The notes: generated by a model from the sequence alone, not told the origin. A stretch of DNA of 64,000 bases from an uncultured Euryhalocaulis sp. (GCA_913055605.1 CAJXKJ010000004.1:1-64000), one strand, 5' to 3'; positions 1 through 9,055 are shown, counted from the stretch's first letter. Program-made: numbers and translations.

Positions 1-1335
1 GTCCAGCTGGCCGGTCTTGGTGCGGCTGCCGGTGACCTGGGCGTTCACGTCCGCGCCATTGTCCAGCAGCAGCGTCATCGTCTCGATCACGCCGGCCTGG
101 ACGTCGCCGTCCGGGAGGCCGCCGCGGATCCGGCCGGTGCCGCTCATTCCGCCTGCGATCATCAGCGGGGTCATGCGGAACACGTTCGGCAGGTCCACGT
201 CCGCGCCGTTCGACAGCAGGCGCTCGATGGCCACATTGTCATAGCTCATCGCGGCGACCAGCAGCGCGCTGGTGCCGCCGCGCATGTCATAGTCGGTGAA
301 GCGGCCGCGCGCCGGGCCGTTGGGCCGCATCCGCGTCAGCTGGTGGTTCACGTCCACGCCCGCCTCGATCAGCCGGTCCATGACGTCGAGCGCAGAGTAT
401 TTCGCCTCCTGCCCCAGCTCCGCCGGCTCCGGATAGCCGCCGAAGCCGCCGAGGCCGAGCCGGATCGGCGGATTGAAGGAATGCATGTCGACCGCGAGAT
501 AAAGCGGCGTCCGGCCGTACTGGTCCCAGGCGTGGATGTCCGCGCCATTGTCCATCAGGTACCAGGCCGTATCGAAATTCTTGTTGTCCAGCGCGTTCAG
601 GAGCGGCGTGACGCCGTCCGGGTTCGGCTGGTTCACGTCCGCGCCGGCGTCGACGATCGACACCGCGCAGGTGTGGCAGCCCGAGCGCGTGGCGTAGAGC
701 AGCGCGGTCAGCCCGCCGGTGTCGCGGAACTGGGCCCGCGGCTCCGACGTCATCTGGCGCGGCCAGTCGTCATGCTTGGCGCGGACCGCGGTGTCGGCGC
801 CGTGTTCCAGCAGCAGGTCGACGATGCCGGCATGGCCGTTGGCGGCCGCCCACATCAGCGCGGTCTGGCCGCGGAACGTCTCCACCGCGTTCACGTCGGC
901 GCCGTGCTCCACCAGCATCTCGGCGATCGGCAGCGAGCCGATATTGGAGGCCAGCATCAGCGCGGTCTGATTGTCGCCATTGGGCGAGTCCGGATCGGCG
1001 CCGGCGTCCAGCAGCATGCGGACCAGCTCGGCGTCACCGATCTTCACCGCCTCGCTCAGCGGCGTGGAGCCGTAGTCGTTGGTGACGTCGGCCTTGGCGC
1101 CGGCGTCCAGCAGCGCGCGCACCAGATCATGGTCGACCTGATAGGCCGCATAATGCAGCGCGGTGGAGCCGTCGGCGGCCGCCTCGTTCACGTCGGCGTC
1201 CGCGATGGCCTCCATCGCGCCGTCGCGGTCGCCCGCGCGCAGCAGGTCGGTCAGCTCGCCCGCAGACGCGGCTGCGGGCAGCATGGCCGCAGACAGGGCC
1301 AGCATCGACGCGGCGGCGATTGTCCAGTTTCTCAT
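1..1335 (-). CDS. Exported ankyrin-repeat protein (C-terminus beyond window)
   Basis: The minus-strand frame opens at ATG 1335 and is still open at base 1, so the C-terminus is missing. Residues 1-25 look like a Sec signal peptide (MRNWTIAAASMLALSAAML, then an Ala-rich cleavage zone). The rest is a run of ankyrin repeats with the typical G-STALHYAA, TPLSEAV, LLLDAGADVN and TPLYLAVDM motifs. An unusual repeat holds a CHTC pair (SGCHTCAVSIV). Ankyrin repeats bind other proteins, and a periplasmic one is less usual than a cytosolic one. It is the fourth gene of the cassette with the MBL, DUF1552 and DUF1592 genes, 26 bases behind the MBL gene. From memory, ankyrin proteins of this type often sit beside DUF1592/DUF1552 genes in proteobacteria. 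The ankyrin call is firm; the binding partner is unknown. Confidence 0.85.
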   Translation of the reverse strand, partial: MRNWTIAAASMLALSAAMLPAAASAGELTDLLRAGDRDGAMEAIADADVNEAAADGSTALHYAAYQVDHDLVRALLDAGAKADVTNDYGSTPLSEAVKIGDAELVRMLLDAGADPDSPNGDNQTALMLASNIGSLPIAEMLVEHGADVNAVETFRGQTALMWAAANGHAGIVDLLLEHGADTAVRAKHDDWPRQMTSEPRAQFRDTGGLTALLYATRSGCHTCAVSIVDAGADVNQPNPDGVTPLLNALDNKNFDTAWYLMDNGADIHAWDQYGRTPLYLAVDMHSFNPPIRLGLGGFGGYPEPAELGQEAKYSALDVMDRLIEAGVDVNHQLTRMRPNGPARGRFTDYDMRGGTSALLVAAMSYDNVAIERLLSNGADVDLPNVFRMTPLMIAGGMSGTGRIRGGLPDGDVQAGVIETMTLLLDNGADVNAQVTGSRTKTGQLD

Positions 1336-1361
1336 CCTGCCCTCCCCGGCGCAGCCAGCCG

Positions 1362-2297
1362 TCAAACGGTGGCGCCGCCAAAATTGGTGTAGTGGGCCCA
1401 CAGGCCCTTCATGACGTCGTAGAGGAATTTCTGCGGGTCCTCGAACTCGCGATCCACCTCGTCCATTACGCCCATCTCGTACATGTCCTCGGCGCTGTGA
1501 CCCGTGACGCACAGTTCGGTCGTGCGGTCGTACAGATGGGTCATCATGTCCCGCTCGGCCTGCAGGTCGGCGCGCGACATCACCGGGCCATAGGCCGGGA
1601 CGATCTTCGTGTCGTCATTGACCATGGCCAGCAGGTCGTCCATCGCGTCGACCCGGCCGCCGAGCCAGCCGCCGGCGTACCAGTCCAGCGACGGATCGCG
1701 CTGCGGCGAGGCGACGTCGCCCACCGCCAGCACGTTGGAGTCGCGGAAGAACACATAGATGTCCCCGCGCGTGTGCGCCTCCAGCAGATAGCCGTACTCG
1801 ACGGTTTCGTCGCCCGCGGTCATCTCGCCGGTCTGGCGGAAGGTCTCGGTCGGCCGCGCGGCCTCGGGCGGCGCGGGGACCCAGCGGTCCTCGGCCGGGA
1901 CGTAGTAATTGGCCGACAGCCACTGGCGGGTGATCTCGTGGGCGTGGATCGTCGCGCCCTCCTCCCCGAACAGCGCGTTCCCGCCGGTCTGGTCGGCGTG
2001 ATAGTGCGTGTTGAACAGCGTGCGCACCCGGGCCGGCAGGCTGGCCTGGACGGAGCGGGCCATCGGCTCCGCCCCGCTATCCACCAGCAGCACGCCGTCG
2101 CCGGACGACAGCGCGACCAGATTGCCCGGCGCGCCGGTGACCAGCATAACGCGGTCGGTCAGCGCCTGGGTGGCCAGCGGTTCGGCGCTTGCGCCGCGCG
2201 CGCAGGCGGACAGGCCGCCAATCAGCGGCAGAGAGGCCGCGCCCGCAAGCCCGCCGAGACCGGCTTTCAGGACGCTTCTGCGATCGGTGATCTTCAT
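1362..2297 (-). CDS. Tat-exported lipoprotein, metallo-beta-lactamase-fold hydrolase
   Basis: This 311-residue protein starts at ATG 2297 (MKITDRRSVLKAG), two bases after the DUF1552 stop. The twin-arginine signal (D-RRSVLK) and a lipobox ending at Cys32 (GLSAC) suggest a Tat-translocated lipoprotein. The MBL fold is shown by THYHAD (His98, His100, Asp102), His175 in EAHTRGD, and Asp194 in VGD. The last metal ligand, usually His in a PGHGP loop, is Tyr236 here (PAYGPV), so one metal site may be altered. This resembles the MBL branch found near quinoprotein or cytochrome systems rather than a true beta-lactamase. The substrate is unknown. Its position between the DUF1552 and ankyrin genes suggests a role in the same exported complex. 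Confidence 0.85.
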   Translation of the reverse strand: MKITDRRSVLKAGLGGLAGAASLPLIGGLSACARGASAEPLATQALTDRVMLVTGAPGNLVALSSGDGVLLVDSGAEPMARSVQASLPARVRTLFNTHYHADQTGGNALFGEEGATIHAHEITRQWLSANYYVPAEDRWVPAPPEAARPTETFRQTGEMTAGDETVEYGYLLEAHTRGDIYVFFRDSNVLAVGDVASPQRDPSLDWYAGGWLGGRVDAMDDLLAMVNDDTKIVPAYGPVMSRADLQAERDMMTHLYDRTTELCVTGHSAEDMYEMGVMDEVDREFEDPQKFLYDVMKGLWAHYTNFGGATV

Positions 2298-2299
2298 CC

Positions 2300-3649
2300 T
2301 CAGGCCTCGGCGATCAGGCCGGTGCTGTTGGCGAAGCTGTCCTGCGGGATGCCGAACTTGTCCAGCATGGTCAGGTGCATGTTCGCCAGCGGCGTGCGGT
2401 CGGGCAGCGTCACGTTCTTGCCGCCCTTGTGGGCGCCGCTGGCGCCGCCGACCCACAGCTCCGGCAGCGGATAGTTATCGTGCTGGTTGGAGTTGCTCAT
2501 GTTCGAGCCGTACAGGAACAGCGAGTGGTCCAGGATGCTGCCGTCGCCGTCCGGCGTTTCGGCCAGCTTGGTCACGAAGTCGGCGAAGCGCTGCATGTGA
2601 TAGCGCTGGATGATCGTCAGGCGGCGGATCCGCTCGCGGTCATTGGTGTGGTGGCTGACCGGGTGGAAGGAATCCGGCACGCCGACATGGTTGTAGGTGC
2701 GGTTGGTGCCCTCGGCGACCATCACATAGGAGGCGATGCGCGTCAGGTCCGCCTGATACGCCAGCGCGATCAGGTCGAACATCAGCTTGACCTGCTCGTC
2801 GAAGTCCTCGAGCACGCCGACCGGCGCGTCCGGAACGTCGACGCCCGACAGGTCGCGCGACCCGGCCATCTCCACCCGGCGCTCGATCTCCCGCACCGTG
2901 TCCAGATAGTCGGACAGGGTGGAGCGGTCGGCGGGGCCGAGATCCGCGCGCAGCGTGTTGGTGCGGTCCGCGATCATGTCCAGCAGGCTGGCGGTCTTGC
3001 GGGTCAGCGCCTCGCGCTCGGCAGCGGTGTCGCCCTCGCCCATCAGCTTCACGAACAGCTTGCGCGGATTGAACTCCATCGGCAGCGGCGCATTCGGCGC
3101 GGCGTAGGACAGGGTCGAGGCGTAATAGCAGCCCGCCCCGCCGCAGGCCGCGACCTGGATCGTGGTCTCGGAGCACACTTCCAGCGACGGCAGCGCGGTT
3201 TCCTGACCCAGCTTCTGGGCGATGATCTGGTCCAGCGTGGTCGACATGCTGGCGGCCTTGGCGCCGGTGTCCGGACGCACGCAGGACAGCCAGGTCGCCG
3301 GATTGATCGTGTGGACCGAGCCGGCGGAGGCCGCGTTCTCCAGATTGTCGAACGTGGTGACGTAATTCTTGTGCGCCTCGAGCGGCTCAAGAATGTGGCC
3401 CAGCTTGTAGTTGTCGCCGGAGCCGGTGGACGACCAGGCGTCGACCTCTTTCCCATAGGGCGTGTTGTTCATGATCGCGCCGTGCGGGATGTAGAAGAAG
3501 CCCGCGCGGGTCTTCGGCGCCGCAGCGGTCTGCGCCAGCGCGGTCGAGGCCGGCACCATCGCTTCCAGGAACGGAAGGCCCATGGCCACCGCGCCGCCTT
3601 GCAGCAGCGTGCGCCGGGACAGGTGCTTCTTCCTCAGATAATTCGCCAT
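2300..3649 (-). CDS. DUF1552 protein, Tat-exported
   Basis: The 449-residue product begins MANYLRKKHLSRRTLLQGG, a clear twin-arginine signal, followed by a hydrophobic stretch and an AxA-type cleavage region (TALAQ). The body fits the DUF1552 family: an early FFYIPHGAIMN segment, a central DTVREIERRVEMAG segment, and a late SNMSNSNQHDNYPLPELWVGG segment. DUF1552 proteins have been noted mainly in Planctomycetes and some Proteobacteria, usually paired with DUF1592 proteins, and have no established activity. A good ribosome binding site (GGAGGCGGAGA in the minus sense) precedes ATG 3649. The gene lies 55 bases after the DUF1592 gene and 2 bases before the MBL gene, so co-transcription is likely. 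Confidence 0.88.
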   Translation of the reverse strand: MANYLRKKHLSRRTLLQGGAVAMGLPFLEAMVPASTALAQTAAAPKTRAGFFYIPHGAIMNNTPYGKEVDAWSSTGSGDNYKLGHILEPLEAHKNYVTTFDNLENAASAGSVHTINPATWLSCVRPDTGAKAASMSTTLDQIIAQKLGQETALPSLEVCSETTIQVAACGGAGCYYASTLSYAAPNAPLPMEFNPRKLFVKLMGEGDTAAEREALTRKTASLLDMIADRTNTLRADLGPADRSTLSDYLDTVREIERRVEMAGSRDLSGVDVPDAPVGVLEDFDEQVKLMFDLIALAYQADLTRIASYVMVAEGTNRTYNHVGVPDSFHPVSHHTNDRERIRRLTIIQRYHMQRFADFVTKLAETPDGDGSILDHSLFLYGSNMSNSNQHDNYPLPELWVGGASGAHKGGKNVTLPDRTPLANMHLTMLDKFGIPQDSFANSTGLIAEA

Positions 3650-3676
3650 AATCGTCTCCGCCTCCCTAAATGTTGC

Positions 3677-3690
3677 GGGGCGTTCGCCCC
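3677..3690 (-). other. Intercistronic hairpin
   Basis: Perfect inverted repeat GGGGCG-TT-CGCCCC in the 55-base gap between the DUF1592 gene and the DUF1552 gene. It has no T-tract, so it is more likely a processing or stability element, or weak attenuator, than a terminator. Confidence 0.4.
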
Positions 3691-3704
3691 ATCGATCGCG
3701 TCCC

Positions 3705-6206
3705 TTACGGAGTTTGGGGCGCGTCGCTATCCACGGACGCTTCCTGCACCGGCTCTTCGGAGCCCTGGTGGCGGAAGGCGTCGCTATTCACGATGCCGAT
3801 GACGATCGACTCGAACGTGTAGCCGTCCTCTTCGGACGCGCGCACGATCTGCCGGACCTCCGGCATGTCGAAATATTCGATCTCGCGGTTCAGCGCGTAC
3901 ATCATCGCCCGCTTGGTCACCGTCATGGCGAACTGGTCGGGCCGGCGCATCAGATATTCGCGCAGGTCCACCGGGCCGTGCAGCTCCATGCCGTTCGTCA
4001 TGACCGTCGTCGGGTCGATCGGCAGGTCGAACTCGGTGTCGATTTCCCGCCAGCGGCCGGTGACGTCGAAATTCTCCAGCGCCAGACCCGGCGGGTCGAT
4101 CAGGCCGTGACAGCCATTACAGCTCGGGTCGGCCCGGTGCTGCTCCAGCCGTTCGCGGACGGTCGAGGGCGGATCGCCCTCATGCACCGACAAATCGGTT
4201 TCCACGTTCGGCGGCGGCGGGGTCGGCGGCGTGCCGACGATCCGGTCCAGAACCCAGGCGCCGCGAAGCACCGGCGAGGTCCGGTCGCCGTAGGAGGTGC
4301 GCAGCAGAACCGCGCCCTTGCCCAGCAGGCCCCAGCGGTTTTCGTCCTTCAGCGTGACGCGCCGGAATTGCGGGCCGAACACGTCCTCGATGTCGTACTG
4401 GCGGGCCAGCGGCTCGTTCACGAAGGTGTAGTCGGCGTCCAACAGCCGGTGGACGCTCTTGTCCTCCAGCAGGACGCTGGACACGAACAAGCGGATCTCG
4501 GTTTCGAAATTAGACCGCATGGCGTCGGTGAAGCGCGGGTCCAGCGGCTCCACCTGGTCCAGTTCGTCCAGGTTCAGCCAGGCCAGCGCGAAGTTCTCGA
4601 CCAGCGACTGGGCGCGCGGGTCGTCCAGCATCCGCTCGACCTCGGCCTTCATCACCTCGGGGTCTTTCAGCGACCCGTCGGCGGCCCGCTCGATCAGCTC
4701 CTGGTCCGGGCCCTGGCTCCACAGGAAGAAGGACAGGCGAGAGGCCAGCTCCAGCCCGTCCAGCTCCCGCGACTCGTTTTCCCCCGGCGCGGCCTGGATG
4801 GCGCGGTACAGGAAGTCCGGGCTCGACAGGACCGCGGTGACCAGTTCGCGGATGCCGGAGTCGAACCCGCCCTCTTCGGCGCGGCCGACTTCATAGAACG
4901 GCATCAGCCATTCCAGATCGGCGTCGGTGACCGGCCGGCGGAACGCCCGCGTGGCCAGATTGCGCGCGATCTCTTCGGCGCAGGGACGCTCCTCCGCTTC
5001 GCTTTCGGGCTGGCAGACGAAAATCTTGGCGCGGCTTTCGCTGAGGGACAGGCCCTCGGGCGAGAACGGGCCCTGAATCTCGACGCCGTCCTGGATGCGG
5101 GGCATGCCGGAAATCTGGCCGCCGCCGGTGGCGTCGTTGCTCATTGCCCAGGATCGCTCGATGAAGGTCAGGGTCACTTCGTGCGACCCGGCCTCGACCT
5201 GCGCCGGAATGCCGGTGACCTTCTCGATGATCGCCGCGCGGCCTTCCGGCCCGTCGCGGTCGGCCAGCGCCAGGTCCTCTTCCCCGCCGATGTCCAGACG
5301 CGCCGCCTCGACCCCGTCGACCAGCAGCAGCAGCGTGGACCGGGTCTCCATGCCCCGCGGGTACAGGCCGTGATCGACGTCCAGGATGCTGAACCGGTAT
5401 TCGCCGTCCGCCGGGAAGACATGGGTGAAGCTCACGCCCCCGCGCGTGCCCAGCGGGAAGCCGTCGCGGTGGTTGATCTGGTTGCCGGCCGGGGCGCGCT
5501 GGCTGCCGCCGTCGGACGGGATGAAGGTGCTGGCCATTTTCGGCACCGGCTCGCCGACGGCCAGGCGCGCGGCCAGACGCGCCGCGGACAGATGCTGTTC
5601 CAGGAAGGACGGCGAGACGCCCAGCGCCCCGGCGATATTGTCGAAGCCCTCGACCTCGATCTCGGTCGGCAGGACCTGCTCGGGATCGACCTCGACGCCG
5701 ATCAGCTCCTTCACGGAGGTCGCGAATTCGGTGCGGTTCAGGCGCTGGATCGGAACATGGCCGACATGGCCGTCGGCGGCTTCGTCCAGATGCGCCTCAA
5801 GGAAATCGACCATTGCGTCGACATCGGCCTGGTCCGGCTGGGGCTCGCCGGCCGGCGGCATCAGCCGTCCGCGCAGGCGCGAGGCCGCGGTCTCCCAGAC
5901 CTCCGCGTCCTCCCCGACCTCATTCACGTCCAGAATGTCGAAGGCGACGCTGCCGGCCCAGTCGGTGAAATTGTGGCATTCCACGCAATAGGTATCGATC
6001 ATGTCGCGATAGGGCTCGGCGTCGCCGGCCGCCATTGCGGACTCTTGGGCGGACTCCTGAGCGTCCTGCGCCATGGCGCCCTGCGCCAGCAGCAGCCCGG
6101 CGATCGATGCGCCGGCGGCGAGGCGAATCCTCGCGCCGCGATTCGCGGCGGAGTCGCGCGCCGCAATCAGCGGCAATTGTTCGCGTAAGGCCCGATCCTT
6201 GAACAT
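3705..6206 (-). CDS. DUF1587/DUF1592/DUF1588/DUF1585 exported protein with two CxxCH motifs
   Basis: Start chosen at ATG 6206 (MFKDRALREQ), behind a GGGGAAACG ribosome binding site; a longer reading to 6275 lacks such support. The 833-residue product has a long n-region, a hydrophobic segment near residues 28-46 and an AMAQ cleavage site. A CVECH motif at Cys74-His78 and a second motif, CNGCH, in the C-terminal third are possible c-type heme sites. Domains in order: PSCyt/CxxCH; DUF1587 (RLNRTEF); a beta-rich insert (FPADGEYRF); DUF1595 (FRRPVTDADL); DUF1592 (LASRLSFFLW) with DUF1588 (LRTSYGDRTSPV-RG); and DUF1585 at the end. This is the classic Planctomycete-type architecture. The activity is unknown; an electron-transfer or oxidoreductase role is inferred. 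It is the first gene of the exported cassette. Confidence 0.88.
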   Translation of the reverse strand: MFKDRALREQLPLIAARDSAANRGARIRLAAGASIAGLLLAQGAMAQDAQESAQESAMAAGDAEPYRDMIDTYCVECHNFTDWAGSVAFDILDVNEVGEDAEVWETAASRLRGRLMPPAGEPQPDQADVDAMVDFLEAHLDEAADGHVGHVPIQRLNRTEFATSVKELIGVEVDPEQVLPTEIEVEGFDNIAGALGVSPSFLEQHLSAARLAARLAVGEPVPKMASTFIPSDGGSQRAPAGNQINHRDGFPLGTRGGVSFTHVFPADGEYRFSILDVDHGLYPRGMETRSTLLLLVDGVEAARLDIGGEEDLALADRDGPEGRAAIIEKVTGIPAQVEAGSHEVTLTFIERSWAMSNDATGGGQISGMPRIQDGVEIQGPFSPEGLSLSESRAKIFVCQPESEAEERPCAEEIARNLATRAFRRPVTDADLEWLMPFYEVGRAEEGGFDSGIRELVTAVLSSPDFLYRAIQAAPGENESRELDGLELASRLSFFLWSQGPDQELIERAADGSLKDPEVMKAEVERMLDDPRAQSLVENFALAWLNLDELDQVEPLDPRFTDAMRSNFETEIRLFVSSVLLEDKSVHRLLDADYTFVNEPLARQYDIEDVFGPQFRRVTLKDENRWGLLGKGAVLLRTSYGDRTSPVLRGAWVLDRIVGTPPTPPPPNVETDLSVHEGDPPSTVRERLEQHRADPSCNGCHGLIDPPGLALENFDVTGRWREIDTEFDLPIDPTTVMTNGMELHGPVDLREYLMRRPDQFAMTVTKRAMMYALNREIEYFDMPEVRQIVRASEEDGYTFESIVIGIVNSDAFRHQGSEEPVQEASVDSDAPQTP

Positions 6207-6233
6207 CGTTTCCCCGTATTCTTCTTGGCCCCC

Positions 6234-6261
6234 ACTATACGCATTCCGCACCCCGAACAAA
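6234..6261 (-). promoter_or_regulatory. Candidate sigma70-like promoter for the DUF1592 cassette
   Basis: In the minus sense, TTTGTT (6261-6256) and TATAGT (6239-6234) are separated by 16 bases. They lie about 30 bases upstream of the chosen start at 6206. The rest of the 295-base gap 6207-6501 shows no gene. The match is approximate. Confidence 0.3.
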
Positions 6262-6501
6262 GATTCCAAGCGCAAGGATTGCTGCGTTGTAATGGAAGGG
6301 CAAAAGCGTCCTTCGAAACGCCTTGGCGCGTCGTTGGCCCGTCAAGGCGATCTGCGGCCTTTTCAAGAATTCGGTCAGTCACGGGCGCCGGCGCGGTCCG
6401 GAAAGACTTCGGCAATTCGGAGGGGCTGGCCTCTCGCCTGTTACCCGACAGCTACCTATATCCAGCTAGCTATTGGAGTGGAGCGACAGTCTCGCTGACA
6501 A

Positions 6502-7704
6502 TTACGGACGAAAAGCGGCCGCGCGTGCGGCGTTGGCGTTCAGCACGCGCGCGTCATGACTTCGGCCGGCGGTCCCCCATTGGGGCGGACGGGACCATTG
6601 GGGCTGGCGCGTGCAGCGAACATATTTGCATTTCAATCCCATCACTGTGCGCTGTCTCATGTCGGGCGCAATGAACCCGTGTCCGTCGTCGAACGGCACG
6701 CACTCATCCGCCTCTTCGGGATTGTGGCATGCGCCGAGGAGGTGCCCGATCTCATGTGCGAACGCGAGCTTCTCCACCGCGCAACTGAAATGCACGACGG
6801 CGAACGCCTGCTCCGCGGCGGCGTAGATCGTGGCGAGGCCGCAGCCAGACGGGTTGTCCACGATAAGGACCACCATATCGGCGCGACGTGCATCCCGAAG
6901 AGAATGGATACTGTCCAAGGCGCCGTCATCAGGCGTGACCAGATTGGACAGTGCGTCCGCCATGTATGCGGGTTCGACGTACTGGACTGTGACCACCCCC
7001 GCCGTCTCGAGAATGATATCCACATCGGAATTTCGAAATGACAGATTTGCCGATTCAAAGGCTCTGGCAGCGAAGACGTCTGTCGCCCCGATTTCCGCTT
7101 CGGCTGCGGGGGTTACCGCCAGCAGCACGCGAATTCGGGACGGCCTGAACAGATTTTTCTGGTTGGCGCCGAACTCTTCCTGAAACTCGGTGTCGGGCTC
7201 CAACGACCCGATCGGCGGCTCCTCACCCGGCGGGTGATCAGGCGGAAACGCCTCTTCCTCAATTCTGATGAGTGCATGCGCGCCTTCGCCCAGAGGAGCC
7301 AGGGAGTAGACCCCGTCATCGGCCCAGATCGTGCCGTAGAGGTCCTCTCCGTCCAGGGCGATGCTCGCCTGTCCCTGAAATTGGGAGCCGATCGCGGCCG
7401 CCGCCGTGGCCCCGTCCCAGGTCATGCGCTCTCCCGGCAGGTCTTTTCGTTCGGTGACGCCCAGTGTCATGGCCTGGCCGTTGGACAGAGAAATTTCTAT
7501 GTCGTCCGGCAGCAGCAGTAGACCGGCCTCGGCCATGACCACGCGGATGTCCCCGCTAGTCGGGAGGCTTTCCAGCCGCTCAAGTTCCGCGCGTTGCTCG
7601 GGCGTCAAATCCTGACGCTCCAGATCGTCGAGCAAGCCTTGGGAACTGGCCGCGGACGCGCAGACGATCGTGAGGCCCGCGGCGACGAATAGCCTTAAGC
7701 TCAT
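6502..7704 (-). CDS. Secreted zinc metalloprotease, metzincin (M12/reprolysin-like)
   Basis: Start is ATG 7704 (MSLRLFVAAG), with GGGGAGAG just upstream and a signal peptide over residues 1-22 (cleavage near ASSQ). Residues 23-185 form an acidic N-terminal part without a recognised domain. From about residue 188 (SRIRVLLAVTPAA) the sequence fits a metzincin catalytic domain. The zinc motif is HEIGHLLGACH (His317, Glu318, His321, His327), and the tail runs through a Met-turn-like TVMGL and an ARVLNANAARAAAF end typical of bacterial peptidases of this group. Paired cysteines around the site suggest disulfides and an extracytoplasmic location. The substrate is unknown. It is divergent from the lipoprotein gene at 7796 with a 91-base gap. 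Confidence 0.85.
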   Translation of the reverse strand: MSLRLFVAAGLTIVCASAASSQGLLDDLERQDLTPEQRAELERLESLPTSGDIRVVMAEAGLLLLPDDIEISLSNGQAMTLGVTERKDLPGERMTWDGATAAAAIGSQFQGQASIALDGEDLYGTIWADDGVYSLAPLGEGAHALIRIEEEAFPPDHPPGEEPPIGSLEPDTEFQEEFGANQKNLFRPSRIRVLLAVTPAAEAEIGATDVFAARAFESANLSFRNSDVDIILETAGVVTVQYVEPAYMADALSNLVTPDDGALDSIHSLRDARRADMVVLIVDNPSGCGLATIYAAAEQAFAVVHFSCAVEKLAFAHEIGHLLGACHNPEEADECVPFDDGHGFIAPDMRQRTVMGLKCKYVRCTRQPQWSRPPQWGTAGRSHDARVLNANAARAAAFRP

Positions 7705-7795
7705 GACACAACTCTCCCCGCCGAGAAGTGTATAACCGTGCATTGCAACCTAAGCATATTGCTTGGTAAAGTTGAATGGGCTTGGGGACGCGCTT

Positions 7796-8821
7796 ATGGA
7801 TATTGGGAAGATCGCGGCGGCCGCCGCTATTGCTCCGCTGACGGCCGCTTGTGTAGCGATGCCGGACGCAACGCTTAATTACTACCTGACGACAACGGAG
7901 GTATCGGCCCGGCTGGTCCGGACCGTCGCGTGTACCGGCGGCGGACTTCCGATCGTGAGCAACGCCGTTACGCCGACGGTCCGGCATTCCGCTGACACTG
8001 GGACCGGGGTCAAAAGTCTTCGTATTCGGGACATCGACGGCTGGGCCGCGAATACAAAGCTCACCATGGAGAGGTTTCCGGACGGCCGCCTGAAGGCCGT
8101 GAATTCCGAGACAGCGGGTCAGGGATCGGAGGTGATCAAGACCGCCATCTCTCTGGCGGAGGTCGCCTTGGCCGCGGCGGGAGACCAGCCGGATTTCGAT
8201 GATGAGTGCGACCTGATCGCCGAACTCGGCGACGGGAAGCCGATCACGCTTACGTATGACGCCGGCGCGATACCGGTCGTCGCCGGCACGTCAGTGTCCT
8301 TTGAGGCCGATCCCACGAGCGCGCTGGTCGCCAATGACCGTCGGCTGGCCCGGTTGCTGGGCGAGGCTGAACTGCGGATTGAGGAGACAAGGGCTCCAGT
8401 CGCCGCGCCGGTGGCGATAACCCAGGGCGCCACGGGCTTTACACGACTGCCAGCGCGGGAACCCGCGATTGCGGCCCTCAAGGCCGTGCAGACCGCAGGC
8501 GTGGGACGTGACGCGGAGCTGTGGACCGGGGACATCGCCGCTGGAGGAGCGGGCCTTCCGTACGACATCCCCATTCCCGATGCGGCGATGTTCGGCGGGG
8601 GCCTGTTCGCGGCGGCTTTCGATGAATCCGGGGCGCTGACCAAGATCTCCTACAATGCCGACAGCGGGCTCAGCGGCGGCATGGGCGCCGTCGGCGCCAT
8701 TATCGGCGCTGCGGACGAGACCGACGCTGAGGAACTCGCCCGGTTGCAGACCGAAGCGAACCTGATCGTTCAGCAGCAGCGTGTGGTCGCTTGCCGCGCC
8801 GATCCGGCGGCTTGTGAATAG
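7796..8821 (+). CDS. Hypothetical lipoprotein
   Basis: Start is ATG 7796, with GGGGA upstream; the frame is open a little further but only via a TTG at 7763. The 341-residue product starts MDIGKIAAAAAIAPLTAAC, a lipoprotein signal with a lipobox ending at Cys19. The mature part is soluble, rich in Ala, Gly and Asp, without motifs I recognise. It ends with a Gly-rich segment (GLSGGMGAVGAIIG) and a basic/Cys tail (VVACRADPAACE). It is divergent from the metzincin gene, so the two could share a control region, but a functional link is only a guess. Confidence 0.7.
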   Translation: MDIGKIAAAAAIAPLTAACVAMPDATLNYYLTTTEVSARLVRTVACTGGGLPIVSNAVTPTVRHSADTGTGVKSLRIRDIDGWAANTKLTMERFPDGRLKAVNSETAGQGSEVIKTAISLAEVALAAAGDQPDFDDECDLIAELGDGKPITLTYDAGAIPVVAGTSVSFEADPTSALVANDRRLARLLGEAELRIEETRAPVAAPVAITQGATGFTRLPAREPAIAALKAVQTAGVGRDAELWTGDIAAGGAGLPYDIPIPDAAMFGGGLFAAAFDESGALTKISYNADSGLSGGMGAVGAIIGAADETDAEELARLQTEANLIVQQQRVVACRADPAACE

Positions 8822-9055
8822 GTTTTGGCGCCCCAAGCCCGCGCCGTAGAGGGCAAGCCTGGCGGCCTCTGTCTTTAAAGCGCGCTTCTCCTTTATCGTC
8901 GGGCAAACTCGCCGCATCGTGGTGGCCGGAAACGAGCCCTCCCCGGCGGCGGGAAATTGCTTGCGCGATTCTGGCGGACGGGGTTCGATGCGCGTTCGGG
9001 AGGGACGCGTAACGTTCGGCTATCCTGCTGCGGCGGCGCGGGATTTGGGGGAGTC

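Noticed and set aside
343-1392. Plus-strand open frame over the ankyrin gene
   Set aside because: The minus-strand reading gives clear ankyrin repeats with a signal peptide, so the plus frame is a shadow.
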